A stretch of 64,000 bases of DNA, taken from the NCBI RefSeq assembly GCF_030161575.1, contig NZ_BSUL01000001.1, forward strand, positions 310,001 to 374,000, given 5' to 3'. The notes beneath the pieces are model-generated. The model saw nothing but the letters and a program-made list of their open reading frames with translations, did not search any database and was not told where the DNA came from. This document shows, piece after piece, positions 38,708 to 53,715 of this stretch. The position numbers and the translations under genes are program-made. This DNA comes from Arenivirga flava (lineage in GTDB: Bacteria > Actinomycetota > Actinomycetes > Actinomycetales > Microbacteriaceae). How positions within the stretch are numbered: the first letter of the stretch is position 1; every line of letters starts with the position of its first letter.

Positions 38708-41192
38708 TGCGCGTACCGCTCAGCTGGCTCCGCGAGTGGGCCGAGGTGCCCGCCGACACGACCCCCGAGGCGGTGCACGAGGCGTTCGTCTCGGTCGGCT
38801 TCGAGGAGGAGGACGTGCACGGCTTCGGCCTGACCGGCCCGATCCTGGTCGGCCGCGTGGTCGACTTCGTCGAGGAGCCGCAGTCGAACGGCAAGACGAT
38901 CCGCTGGTGCCAGGTGGATGTCGGCGAGGCCGAGCCGCGCGGCATCGTGTGCGGCGCCGGCAACTTCCACCCCGGCGACAAGGTCGTGGTCACCCTGCCC
39001 GGCGCGGTGCTGCCCGGCCCGTTCCCGATCGCGGCCCGGAAGACGTACGGCCACGTCTCCGACGGCATGATCGCCTCGGCCAAGGAGCTCGGCCTCGGGC
39101 AGGAGCACGCCGGCATCCTACGGCTCGTCGAGCTGGGTCTCGATCCCGAGCCGGGTACCGACGCGATCGCCCTGCTCGGCCTGGACGACGTCGCCGTCGA
39201 GGTCAACGTCACGCCGGACCGCGGCTACGCCTTCTCGGTGCGCGGCCTCGCCCGCGAGTACGCCCACGCCACCGGCACGCCGTTCACCGACCCGGCCGCC
39301 GAGCCGGGCGAGCGCGGCCGGGCCGCTGCTCCCACCGGCTTCGACGTCGTCCTGCGCGACGACGCCCCGATCCGCGGTCGCGACGGCGCCGTGCGCTTCG
39401 TGGCGCGGGCGGTCGAGGGGCTCGATGCGAGCCGGCCGACCCCCGCATCGATCACCGCCCGGCTGAGCCTGGCGGGCATCCGCTCGATCTCGCTGGCCGT
39501 CGATGTGACCAACTACGTGATGCTCGAGCTCGGCCAGCCGATCCACGGCTACGACCTCGACGCGCTCACCGGCGGCATCTTGGTGCGTCGCGCGGCGGCG
39601 GGGAGACCCTCGAGACCCTCGACGGCCAGGTCCGGACGCTGCACGTCGAGGACCTGCTCATCACGGACGGCTCGGGCCCCATCGGCCTCGCCGGCGTCAT
39701 GGGCGGCGCGAGCACCGAGATCTCGGCCGGCACCACCCGCGTGCTGGTCGAGGCCGCGGTCTTCGACCCCGTCTCCATCGCTCGCACCGCGCGCCGGCAC
39801 AAGCTGCCCAGCGAGGCGTCCAAGCGCTTCGAGCGCGGCGTCGACCCGCACGTCGCGGAGGCGGCCGCGCAGCGCGTCGTCGACCTGCTGGTCGAGCACG
39901 GCTGCGCGCACGCCGTCGAGCTCGGCGCCGTCGTCGGCGAGGCGGCGCCGCGCGAGGCGATCGCGTTCCCGCACGGTTTCACCGACCGCCTCGTCGGCGT
40001 CGTCTACGCGCAGGAGCGCGTGCGGGCGATCCTCGAGGAGATCGGATGCGCGGTCGAGTCGACCGCGGACGCCCTGCTGGTCACGCCGCCGAGCTGGCGC
40101 CCCGACCTCGCGGTGCCGGTCGATCTGGCGGAGGAGGTCGCCCGCATCGACGGCTACGACCGGATCCCCTCCATCCTCCCGACTGCGCCGTCAGGCCGCG
40201 GTCTCACCCGCGAGCAGCTGCTGCGCCGCCGCAGCGCCGACGCGCTGGCGGCTGCCGGGCTCGTCGAGGTGCTGAGCTTCCCGTTCCAGACGGCCTCCGA
40301 GGTCGCGCTGTTCGACGGCGACGCCCCGACGGTCAAGCTGGCGAACCCGCTCGACGGCCAGGCGCCGCTGCTGCGCCGCAGCCTGCTGCCCGGCCTGATG
40401 GGCGCCGCGCATCGCAACCTCGCGCGCGGCACCACCGACCTGGCGCTCTTCGAGATCGGCAACGTCTTCCTGCCCGGCGACGGCGACGGCATCGACGCGC
40501 TGCCGGTGGGAGCGGCCAAGCCCAGCGCCGAGCAGTTCGCGGCCATCGAGCAGGGGCTGCCCGAGCAGCCGCGGCGCCTCGCGCTGCTGCTGACCGGTGC
40601 GATCACGCCGAAGCAGCCCGGACAGGAGGCGCTCGTCGCCGGCCTGGGCGATGCCCTCGCCGCCATCGACGCGCTCTCCGTCGCCGTCGGCGCATCGTTC
40701 GAGATCCGCCAGGCGCAGCGCGAGGGCTTCCACCCCGGCCGCACCGCCGAGCTGCTGCTGGGCGGCGAGGTCGTGGGCGTCGCCGGCGAGCTGCTGCCCG
40801 CCCTCGCCGAGGCGGCGCACCTGCCCAAGCGCGTCGCGGTGGCCGAGGTCGACCTCGACGCGGTCATCCGCCTCGCTCCCGCCGTCGTGCAGGCGGCGTC
40901 GCTGTCCACGCAGACGGCTGCGACGCAGGACCTCTCGCTGGTGGTGCCCGTCGAGCTGCCGGCGGGCGAGCTCATCGCGACGGTCGTGGAGGGCGCGGGC
41001 GAACTGCTCGAGCTCGCGCGCCTGGTCGACGACTACCGCGGGCAGGGCGTCGCCGAGGGCGAGAAGTCGCTCACGCTGGCGCTGCGATTCCGCGCCGAGG
41101 ACCGCACCCTGACGGCGGCCGAGGCCAGCGGGGCCAAGGACGCCGGTGCCGCTCTCGCCGCCGAGCGGCACGGAGCGAGCCAGCGCGAGTGA
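38707..41192 (+). CDS. pheT: Phenylalanyl-tRNA synthetase beta subunit, apparent frameshift
   Basis: About 828 aa corrected. Domains in order: tRNA-binding OB fold (LVGRVVDFVEEPQSNGKTIRWCQVD), B3/B4 editing domain, B5 domains, catalytic-like core and a C-terminal anticodon-binding (FDX-ACB) domain ending EASGAKDAGAALAAE. The frame breaks at 39600-39603; one extra G restores RRAAAGETLETLDG. Forms the alpha2-beta2 enzyme with PheS. Confidence 0.95.
39600..39603 (+). other. Apparent -1 frameshift in pheT at a GGGG run
   Basis: GCG GGG GAG ACC needs five G; four are present. pheT is essential, so a real break is improbable. Confidence 0.92.
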
Positions 41193-41229
41193 TCGCGGTG
41201 CGGACGAAGTTTCGCGAATCTTGAGCCTC

Positions 41230-41261
41230 CTGCCGGTCCCGCCTTGAGGCGGGACCGGCAG
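41230..41261 (+). terminator. Terminator after pheT
   Basis: Perfect 14-base arms CTGCCGGTCCCGCC (41230-41243) and its complement (41248-41261) with a TTGA loop, 38 nt after the pheT stop. Confidence 0.85.
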
Positions 41262-41274
41262 AGTGTTCACCAGC

Positions 41275-41417
41275 GGAGGGAACCCGAACCCGACGCTGAC
41301 GGAGGGAACCCGAACCCCTCCACGAGCATCGGACCGGAACCACCCCGACGGGCGCCCTCCCGTCCCGGTCCGCTCGACAGCATGACGAGAGCCCCCTCCC
41401 GGCAGGAACCCGAACCC
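41275..41417 (+). repeat. Three copies of GGAACCCGAACCC upstream of argC
   Basis: Copies at 41279-41291, 41305-41317 and 41405-41417; the first two share a longer unit GGAGGGAACCCGAACCC and start 26 nt apart. The third copy lies in the loop of the hairpin at 41390-41433. This 384-nt pheT-argC gap otherwise holds the pheT terminator, the Arg-rich ORF and the argC -10. Confidence 0.7.
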
Positions 41418-41433
41418 CGCCGGCGAGGGGGCT
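41390..41433 (+). other. Long inverted repeat upstream of the Arg-rich leader ORF
   Basis: Arms AGCCCCCTC+CCGGC (41390-41403) and GCCGG+GAGGGGGCT (41419-41433) pair with a single bulged C. Its right arm touches the -10 TATGCT at 41433, so it is either a terminator for upstream transcripts or an operator-like DNA element, not part of a transcript starting at 41446. Confidence 0.55.
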
Positions 41434-41438
41434 ATGCT
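41433..41438 (+). promoter_or_regulatory. -10 element TATGCT before the Arg-rich leader ORF
   Basis: TATGCT ends 7 nt before ATG 41446, the same leaderless spacing seen for many genes in this window. Confidence 0.5.
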
Positions 41439-41445
41439 GTTCCCC

Positions 41446-41508
41446 ATGGGTATCGAGATCACCGCGCGTCGCGCGCAGCGACGTCGTCGGGCGTCGCCTC
41501 GTCCCTGA
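41446..41508 (+). CDS. Candidate arginine-rich leader peptide of the arg operon
   Basis: Twenty codons: MGIEITARRAQRRRRASPRP, seven Arg including four in a row (CGA CGT CGT CGG). CGA and CGT are uncommon in the neighbouring genes, which prefer CGC. It lies 68 nt before argC, the first gene of arginine synthesis, directly behind a -10 box. Possible mutually exclusive RNA structures follow: GCGACG/CGTCGC (41478-41497) inside the ORF and GAGCGCT/AGCGTTC (41507-41523, one wobble) at its stop. This fits ribosome-mediated attenuation by arginine. Arg-rich ORFs are frequent by chance in GC-rich DNA, so this remains a hypothesis. Confidence 0.5.
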   Translation: MGIEITARRAQRRRRASPRP

Positions 41509-41564
41509 GCGCTCCCAGCGTTCGCGAGGTGCCGCCGGTGAAGTCTCCCGCCCCTCTCGAACAG

Positions 41565-41570
41565 TAAGTT
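41565..41570 (+). promoter_or_regulatory. -10 element TAAGTT of argC, leaderless geometry
   Basis: TAAGTT ends 6 nt before ATG 41577. If active, it would bypass the upstream leader ORF. Confidence 0.45.
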
Positions 41571-41576
41571 GGACCC

Positions 41577-42620
41577 ATGCCCTTCTCCGTCGCCATCGCG
41601 GGCGCGAGCGGTTACGCCGGCGGTGAGCTGCTGCGGTTGCTCGCCGGCCACCCCGAGCTCGACGTGCGCACCGTCACCGCCCACAGCAACGCGGGACAGC
41701 CGCTCGTCGCCGTGCAGCCCCACCTCCGCTCCTACGGATCGATGATCCTGCAGCCGACCACCCCCGAGGTGCTCGCCGGTCACGACGTGGTCTTCCTGGC
41801 ACTGCCGCACGGCGCGTCCGGCGAGATCGCCGCCGCCCTGCCCGAGGGCACGCTCGTCGTCGACTGCGGCGCGGACCACCGCCTCGAGGACCCCGCCGAC
41901 TGGGCGGCCTTCTACCCCGGCGAGCATCACGGGTCGTGGACCTACGGCGTGCCCGAGCTGCCCCGCGCGGGCACGAGCGTCCGCGAGCAGCTCGCCGGCA
42001 CCAGGCGCATCGCGGCGCCCGGCTGCAACGCGAGCGCGGTCTCCCTGGCTCTCGCGCCGGGCGTGAGCGCGGGCCTCATCGAGACCGACGACCTCGTCGC
42101 CGTGCTCGCGGTCGGTCCGTCCGGGGCCGGCAAGAGCACCAGGGTCGACCTCTCCGCGAGCGAGATGCTCGGCAGCGCGCATCCGTACGCCGTCGGCGGC
42201 ACGCACCGGCACATCCCCGAGATCGCGCAGAACCTGCGGCATGCGGGAGCGGATGCGGTGCGCCTGTCGTTCACGCCGATCCTGGTGCCGATGGCCCGCG
42301 GCATCCTCGCCACCTGCACCGCCCGCATCCGCCCCGGGGTCACGGCCGTCGACATCCGCGATGCGTGGGAGCGGGCGTACGACGGCGAGGCCTTCGTGCA
42401 GCTGCTGCCCGAAGGCGTCTTCCCGCGCACCGCCGACACGGTCGGGGCCAACACCGCGCTCGTCGGCGTCGGCGTCGACGAGGCCGCGGGCCGCGTCGTC
42501 GCCATCGTCGCCATCGACAACCTCGTCAAGGGCACCGCCGGCGCCGCCATCCAATCCACCAACGTCGCCCTCGGCCTGCCCGAGGGCCTCGGCCTCCCGC
42601 TGAACGGAGTCGCCCCGTGA
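41577..42620 (+). CDS. argC: N-acetyl-gamma-glutamyl-phosphate reductase
   Basis: 347 aa. NADPH-dependent reduction of N-acetylglutamyl phosphate. Rossmann start [18 protein letters not shown], active-site Cys in [14 protein letters not shown], and [12 protein letters not shown]. First gene of argC-J-B-D-F; argJ overlaps its stop. Confidence 0.97.
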   Translation: MPFSVAIAGASGYAGGELLRLLAGHPELDVRTVTAHSNAGQPLVAVQPHLRSYGSMILQPTTPEVLAGHDVVFLALPHGASGEIAAALPEGTLVVDCGADHRLEDPADWAAFYPGEHHGSWTYGVPELPRAGTSVREQLAGTRRIAAPGCNASAVSLALAPGVSAGLIETDDLVAVLAVGPSGAGKSTRVDLSASEMLGSAHPYAVGGTHRHIPEIAQNLRHAGADAVRLSFTPILVPMARGILATCTARIRPGVTAVDIRDAWERAYDGEAFVQLLPEGVFPRTADTVGANTALVGVGVDEAAGRVVAIVAIDNLVKGTAGAAIQSTNVALGLPEGLGLPLNGVAP

Positions 42621-43768
42621 CCGTCACCGCGCCCCAGGGCTTCCTCGCCGCCGGCGTGACCGCCGGCCTCAAGTCGAGCGGCGCCGCCGATCTCGCCCTC
42701 GTGGTCAACGAGGGCCCCTCGACGGCCGCCGCCGCGGTCTTCACCGCGAACCGCGCGAAGGCCAACCCCATCCTCTGGTCGCAGGAGGCCATGAAGGGCG
42801 GCGCTGCCAGGGCCATCGTGCTCAACTCGGGCGGCGCGAACTGCTTCACCGGTGCGCAGGGCTTCCAGACGACGCACGCCACGGCCGAGCACGTCGCCGC
42901 GCTGCTCGGCATCGGCGCCGGCGAGGTGCAGGTCTGCTCCACCGGGCTCATCGGCGAGCAGCTCGATCTGGCCAAGCTCACCGAGGGCTCGACCGCGGCG
43001 CATGCCGCGCTGAGCGCCGATGGGGGAGCGGATGCGGCCCGCGCCATCATGACCACGGACACCGTGCCGAAGACGGCCGTGCACGAGGGCGACGGATGGA
43101 CGATCGGCGGCATGGCCAAGGGCGCCGGCATGCTCGCCCCCGGCCTCGCCACGATGCTCGTGGTGATCACCACGGATGCGGACCTCCCGTCCGCCGATCT
43201 CGACGCCGCGCTGCGCGCCTCCACGCGGGTGACCTTCGACCGGCTCGACTCGGACGGCTGCATGTCGACCAACGACCAGGTGACCCTGCTCGCGAGCGGA
43301 GCCTCCGGCATCCGTCCCGACCTCGCCGACTTCACCGACGCGCTCACGGCGGTATGCGCCGACCTGGCGACGCAGCTGCAGGCCGACGCCGAGGGCGCGA
43401 GCCACGACATCACCATCGAGGTCGTCGGCGCCGCAACCGAGGACGAGGCCGTCGAGGTGGGCCGCTCGGTCGCCCGCAACAACCTCTTCAAGGCCGCCGT
43501 CTTCGGCAACGACCCCAACTGGGGCCGCGTGCTCGCGGCCATCGGCACCACCTCGGCCGCGTTCGACCCGTACGCGGTCGACGTCAGCATGAACGGGGTG
43601 CGCGTGTGCCACGCGGGCGAGCCCGACCGGCCGCGCGACGAGGTCGACCTGACTCCGCGCGCCACCCACCTGCTCATCGAGCTGCACGCCGGCGCCGCGC
43701 AGGCGACGGTGTGGACCAACGACCTCACGCACGACTACGTGCACGAGAACAGCGCCTACTCGAGCTGA
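42617..43768 (+). CDS. argJ: Glutamate N-acetyltransferase / N-acetylglutamate synthase ArgJ
   Basis: 383 aa. Recycles the acetyl group from N-acetylornithine to glutamate. The self-cleavage site that creates the nucleophilic Thr lies in [17 protein letters not shown], and [15 protein letters not shown] is conserved. GTG 42617 overlaps the argC stop. Whether it also uses acetyl-CoA cannot be seen. Confidence 0.96.
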   Translation: MTVTAPQGFLAAGVTAGLKSSGAADLALVVNEGPSTAAAAVFTANRAKANPILWSQEAMKGGAARAIVLNSGGANCFTGAQGFQTTHATAEHVAALLGIGAGEVQVCSTGLIGEQLDLAKLTEGSTAAHAALSADGGADAARAIMTTDTVPKTAVHEGDGWTIGGMAKGAGMLAPGLATMLVVITTDADLPSADLDAALRASTRVTFDRLDSDGCMSTNDQVTLLASGASGIRPDLADFTDALTAVCADLATQLQADAEGASHDITIEVVGAATEDEAVEVGRSVARNNLFKAAVFGNDPNWGRVLAAIGTTSAAFDPYAVDVSMNGVRVCHAGEPDRPRDEVDLTPRATHLLIELHAGAAQATVWTNDLTHDYVHENSAYSS

Positions 43769-43772
43769 GACG

Positions 43773-50028
<6,256 letters not shown>

Positions 50029-50040
50029 CCGCGGCGCGCC

Positions 50041-51012
50041 TCAGTGCAGCGAGATCACGGTCTTGCCGCGAGCCCGCCCCGCGCCCACGTGCTCGACCGC
50101 CGCGGCGGTCTCGGCGAGCGGTCGCACCGATTCGATCGGTACGAGCAGGCGACCGGCGCGCACGAGCGAGCCGAGGTGCTCGAGGTCCGCGGCGCGCCCG
50201 CGCGAGACCAGCGAGCGGAGCCGCTGCCTCGAGCCGATGCCGGCCAGCGACGCTCGCAGATTCCGGTCGATGCCGCCGAGCAGCGCTCCGCCGCCCTCGC
50301 CGCCGACGATTACGAGCGTCCCGCGCTCGGCGAGGATGCCGCGCAGGGCGGCGAGCGGACGGTTGCCCGCGGTGTCGATGATCGCGTCCCAGCGCTCGTC
50401 GAGCGTCGTGGGCTCCTCGGAGGCGTAGTCGATCGTCCGCTCGGCGCCCATACCGCGGGCGAAGCCCGTTTTCGGGCCGCTGCAGACGGCGGTGACCCGG
50501 GCTCCGGCGCCGGCGGCGAGCTGCACCGCGTACGCGCCGACACCGCCGGCCGCGCCGAGCACCAGCACGCGCTGTTCGGAGCGGACGCGCGCCGCATCGC
50601 GCACCGCCTCGAGCGCGGCGACGGCGGAGACGGGCAGCGCGGCGGCACGCTCGAGGTCGAGGCCGTCGGGGACGCGGGCGAGCTTGCGAGGATCCGCCAG
50701 CACCAGCTCGGCGAGCGCACCCGGAGCGGTGCCGAACACCCGGTCGCCGGTGGCGAGGCCGCTCGAGCCCGCATCCTCGACGACGCCTGCGAAGGCCAGG
50801 CCCGGGGTGCGCCGGCGCGGCGCCCTGCGTCCGGCGGCGAGTCGCACGAGCCTCGGCGTGCCGGTGACGAGGTGGTGCGTGCCGGCGTCGATGCCCGCGG
50901 CCCGCACCCGAACGAGCACGCGCCCCGGGCGGGGCTGGGGCCGCGGCACCCTCGAGAGCGCCAGGGCGTCCACGCCGTAGCGGTCCTGCACGATGGCGAG
51001 CATGCCGGTCAT
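50041..51012 (-). CDS. NAD(P)-dependent quinone-oxidoreductase-like protein (MDR family)
   Basis: 323 aa, zinc-free medium-chain dehydrogenase/reductase. GroES-like N-domain (GRVLVRVRAAGIDAGTHHLV), then Rossmann motif VLVLGAAGGVGAYAVQLA. No zinc-binding Cys/His cluster is visible. ATG 51012 follows AGGAGGA. Substrate unknown. First of three minus-strand genes between mpg and tyrS. Confidence 0.87.
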   Translation of the reverse strand: MTGMLAIVQDRYGVDALALSRVPRPQPRPGRVLVRVRAAGIDAGTHHLVTGTPRLVRLAAGRRAPRRRTPGLAFAGVVEDAGSSGLATGDRVFGTAPGALAELVLADPRKLARVPDGLDLERAAALPVSAVAALEAVRDAARVRSEQRVLVLGAAGGVGAYAVQLAAGAGARVTAVCSGPKTGFARGMGAERTIDYASEEPTTLDERWDAIIDTAGNRPLAALRGILAERGTLVIVGGEGGGALLGGIDRNLRASLAGIGSRQRLRSLVSRGRAADLEHLGSLVRAGRLLVPIESVRPLAETAAAVEHVGAGRARGKTVISLH

Positions 51013-51063
51013 GGCCGGTCCTCCTGACGATCGGGTGGGTGATCGGATGCGCAGCGGACGGGG

Positions 51064-51657
51064 TCAGGCGATGGCGGCCCGTACGATCGCGCCGAGCGCG
51101 ACGCCCCAGATGAGGCTCGCGAAGGTCCCGATGATGAAGTGCTCGCGCGCCTCCGATTCGTCCAGCTCGGAGAACCGCCCGACGCCCTTGACCGCCACCA
51201 CGATCGCGATGCCCTCGGGGTAGCCGAAGACGATGACCGCCGCGATCGCGAAGCGCTCGAGGTAGCCGATGGCGATACCGCCGCGCAGCACCTCACGCGA
51301 TTCGGCCTCGGCGGCAGCCTTCGCCCGCACGAGGATGCCGCCGTGGTCGCCCTCCCGGGTCGTCTTGGTCGCGAGTCGGAAGACCATCCGCACGAACGGC
51401 GCGCCGCCGATCGTGGCGGTCGCGAGCCCGATCGCGATGAGCGCCACGGCTCCCCACGTCGAGACCGGGCCGACGGGCAGCGCCAGCAGCAGCGCCGCCA
51501 GCAGGACCGCCCCTATGGAGCCGACGGTCAGGGCGAGCGAGCTCCGGCGCTGCGCCTGCACGCCGAGGATCAGCGCGGCGATCAGGCAGGCGGCGAAGAG
51601 CAGCCACACGATGGTGGCGATCACGTCGAGCGGGAAGGTGGGGGAGATCTCCGTCAT
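51064..51657 (-). CDS. Membrane protein paired with a SatD-like gene
   Basis: 197 aa with about five hydrophobic helices; not confidently assigned. The C-terminal pattern GYLERFAIAAVIVFGYPEG, then VKGVGRFSEL and EHFIIGTFASL, resembles the C-terminal part of DUF3307-type membrane proteins that accompany SatD genes in other bacteria. ATG 51657 has CGGAGGA upstream and overlaps the SatD-like stop by 4 nt, so the two form an operon and probably act together. Confidence 0.65.
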   Translation of the reverse strand: MTEISPTFPLDVIATIVWLLFAACLIAALILGVQAQRRSSLALTVGSIGAVLLAALLLALPVGPVSTWGAVALIAIGLATATIGGAPFVRMVFRLATKTTREGDHGGILVRAKAAAEAESREVLRGGIAIGYLERFAIAAVIVFGYPEGIAIVVAVKGVGRFSELDESEAREHFIIGTFASLIWGVALGAIVRAAIA

Positions 51658-52277
51658 CGTTCCTCCGGCGGATCGAGCTGGCGGTCGAGCATCCCGAGCA
51701 GTGTACTGAGCGCCGGTCGCGCGGCGTCGTCCCATCGCCATCCGGCGGCGCGCGCCCGCAGGCTCACGGCCTGCGGCGTCACCGCGAGCCGCTCGGCGAC
51801 CTGCGCCTGGGTCGACCCGCCGTCGAGCAGGTCGGAGACCTCCCAACCGGCATCGCTGCGCCGGTCGCGCACGGCGAGCAGCAGATCGATCAGGGCTTCG
51901 ACGTGCTCCGCCGTGGGCGCATCGTGGTCGGGCACGGCGCGGACGGCGAGACCGAGCGGCGAGGATTTGGCGGCGTCCACCGCGCGCCGGGCTGCGACGA
52001 ATGCGTCCCCCGCGCCGCTGCGGATGCTGGAGAGCAGCGGGCGGCGCACCGAGCCGATGCCGAGGCCGACGTGCCAGCCTCCGTCGCGGAGCACCGCGAG
52101 CAGCAGCGCGAGCGCGCATTCCGGCTCCTCCGTCGCGGTCTGCACCTCGTCGCCGGCCGTGCGCTCGGGGGCGGCGGCGAGCTCGTCGCCGCCGAGCGCG
52201 CGCAGCCGCTCGATCAGGTGGTCGACGCGATCGGTGCCGTCGCGGCTGCGCCGCTGATCGATGGTGAGCACGAACAT
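51654..52277 (-). CDS. SatD-like HTH regulator
   Basis: 207 aa. N-terminus MFVLTIDQRRSRDGTDRVD matches the start of SatD-family proteins; a helix-turn-helix lies near the C-terminus (TQAQVAERLAVTPQAVSLRARAAGW, about residues 150-180). The transcript appears leaderless: -10 TAGGCT is 6 nt before the ATG. Two matching inverted repeats cover the promoter, so autoregulation is likely. SatD was named from acid-tolerance work in streptococci; the biochemical role is not established. Confidence 0.72.
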   Translation of the reverse strand: MFVLTIDQRRSRDGTDRVDHLIERLRALGGDELAAAPERTAGDEVQTATEEPECALALLLAVLRDGGWHVGLGIGSVRRPLLSSIRSGAGDAFVAARRAVDAAKSSPLGLAVRAVPDHDAPTAEHVEALIDLLLAVRDRRSDAGWEVSDLLDGGSTQAQVAERLAVTPQAVSLRARAAGWRWDDAARPALSTLLGMLDRQLDPPEER

Positions 52278-52279
52278 GC

Positions 52280-52299
52280 ATCAAGCCTAAAAGCTTGAT
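52280..52299. promoter_or_regulatory. Operator IR1 of the SatD-like gene
   Basis: ATCAAGC-N6-GCTTGAT, perfect seven-base arms, covering the -10 TAGGCT (minus strand, 52289-52284). Confidence 0.7.
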
Positions 52300-52312
52300 C
52301 TCGCCCGATCAA
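52284..52312 (-). promoter_or_regulatory. Promoter of the SatD-like gene
   Basis: -35 TTGATC (52312-52307), exactly 17-nt spacer, -10 TAGGCT (52289-52284), then 6 nt to ATG 52277: leaderless. Confidence 0.7.
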
Positions 52313-52327
52313 GCCCAGGAGCTTGTC
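52308..52327. promoter_or_regulatory. Operator IR2 of the SatD-like gene
   Basis: ATCAAGC-N6-GCTTGTC, same arms and spacing as IR1 with two end mismatches; covers the -35. Centres of IR1 and IR2 are 28 bp apart. It also lies just upstream of the tyrS promoter. Confidence 0.65.
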
Positions 52328-52348
52328 CCGCGCGCGGCGGTCGCTGGA

Positions 52349-52354
52349 TACGAT
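52349..52354 (+). promoter_or_regulatory. -10 element TACGAT of tyrS, leaderless geometry
   Basis: TACGAT ends 7 nt before GTG 52362 and overlaps an in-frame ATG at 52353, which therefore is probably not the start. Confidence 0.5.
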
Positions 52355-52361
52355 GGGGCGC

Positions 52362-53660
52362 GTGACCAGCCCCACCCTCGCCGAGCAGCAGAACGACGCC
52401 TCCTTCGACGACATCTGGGAGGAGCTGCGCTACCGCGGGCTCGTGCACGTGTCGACCGACGAGGCCGCGCTCAAGCAGCTGCTCGCCGGGCCGCCCATCA
52501 CCTACTACTGCGGCTTCGACCCGACCGCGCCCAGCCTGCACCTCGGCAACCTGGTGCAGATCCTGCTGCTGCGCCGGCTGCAGCTCGCCGGCCACAAGCC
52601 GCTGGGGCTGGTCGGCGGTTCCACCGGCCTCATCGGAGACCCGCGCCCCACGGCGGAGCGCACCCTCAACAGCACCGACACCGTCGCCGAGTGGGTCGGC
52701 CGCCTCCGCGGCCAGATCGAGCGCTTCCTGAGCTTCGAGGGCGGCAACGCCGCGCGCATGGTCAACAACCTCGACTGGACCGCGCCGCTCAGCGCCATCG
52801 ACTTCCTGCGCGAGATCGGCAAGCACTTCCGTGTCGGCACGATGATCAAGAAGGACGCGGTCAGCGCGCGCCTCAACTCCGATGCCGGCATCAGCTACAC
52901 CGAGTTCAGCTACCAGATCCTGCAGGGCATGGACTTCCTGGAGCTCCACCGCCGCTACGACTGCGTGCTGCAGACGGGCGGCAGCGACCAGTGGGGCAAC
53001 CTCACGAGCGGCACCGACCTGGTCCGCCGCGTCGAGGGCGTGAGCGTGCACGCCATCGGCACCCCGCTCATCACGAACTCCGACGGCACGAAGTTCGGCA
53101 AGAGCGAGGGCAATGCCGTCTGGCTCGACCCCGAGATGTGCAGCCCCTACGCGATGTACCAGTTCTGGCTCAACACCGACGACGCCGACGTCGTCGCGCG
53201 CCTCAAGGTGTTCACGTTCCTCCCGCGCACGGAGATCGAGGACTACGAGCGACAGGTGGCCGAGGAGCCCTTCAAACGCGCGGCCCAGCGCCGGCTCGCG
53301 CACGAGGTCACCGGCCTGGTGCACGGAGCGGATGCGGTCCAGGCCGCCATCGACGCGTCGGCGGCGCTCTTCGGTCAGGGCGAGCTCGCGGCGCTCGACG
53401 AGCGCACGCTCGAGGCGGCTCTCGCGGAGCTGCCCCGCGCATCCGCTGCCGGCGGCGCGCCCATCGCCCAGCTGCTGGTCGACGCCGGCCTCACGAAGAG
53501 CCTCGGCGAGTCTCGCCGCGCGATCGCGCAGGGCGGCGTCTACCTCGACAACGTCAAGGTCGACGACGAGTCGGCCGTGCTCCCGACCGAGCTGCTGCAC
53601 GGCCGCTTCGCCGTGCTGCGGCGCGGCAAGCGCACCCTCGCGGGCGTCGTCGTCGCCTGA
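52362..53660 (+). CDS. tyrS: Tyrosyl-tRNA synthetase
   Basis: About 432 aa, class I. HIGH-type motif HLGN in PSLHLGNLVQ, tyrosine pocket YCGFDPTAPS, KMSKS-type motif KFGKSEGN, and a C-terminal S4 domain (QLLVDAGLTKSLGESRRAI). I start it at GTG 52362 by the -10 position; upstream in-frame starts at 52353 and 52323 exist. Converges with the SorC regulator. Confidence 0.96.
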   Translation: MTSPTLAEQQNDASFDDIWEELRYRGLVHVSTDEAALKQLLAGPPITYYCGFDPTAPSLHLGNLVQILLLRRLQLAGHKPLGLVGGSTGLIGDPRPTAERTLNSTDTVAEWVGRLRGQIERFLSFEGGNAARMVNNLDWTAPLSAIDFLREIGKHFRVGTMIKKDAVSARLNSDAGISYTEFSYQILQGMDFLELHRRYDCVLQTGGSDQWGNLTSGTDLVRRVEGVSVHAIGTPLITNSDGTKFGKSEGNAVWLDPEMCSPYAMYQFWLNTDDADVVARLKVFTFLPRTEIEDYERQVAEEPFKRAAQRRLAHEVTGLVHGADAVQAAIDASAALFGQGELAALDERTLEAALAELPRASAAGGAPIAQLLVDAGLTKSLGESRRAIAQGGVYLDNVKVDDESAVLPTELLHGRFAVLRRGKRTLAGVVVA

Positions 53661-53715
53661 GCCCGTCCGGCGCGAGCCGTTCCGACCCCTCGGGCCGGTC
53701 CGGGCGAGCTCAGGC
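53655..53715. terminator. Possible bidirectional terminator between tyrS and the SorC gene
   Basis: Arms GCCTGAGC (53655-53662) and GCTCAGGC (53708-53715) span both stop codons, with further GC-rich pairing inside (CCGTCCGG/CCGGTCCGG). Confidence 0.45.

Noticed and set aside
41275..41417. CRISPR-like array before argC
   Set aside because: Only three 13-nt copies with unequal spacing (26 and 100 nt) and no spacers of constant length.
40191..42554. 787-codon open frame on the minus strand
   Set aside because: Antisense of pheT and argC with no recognisable domain.
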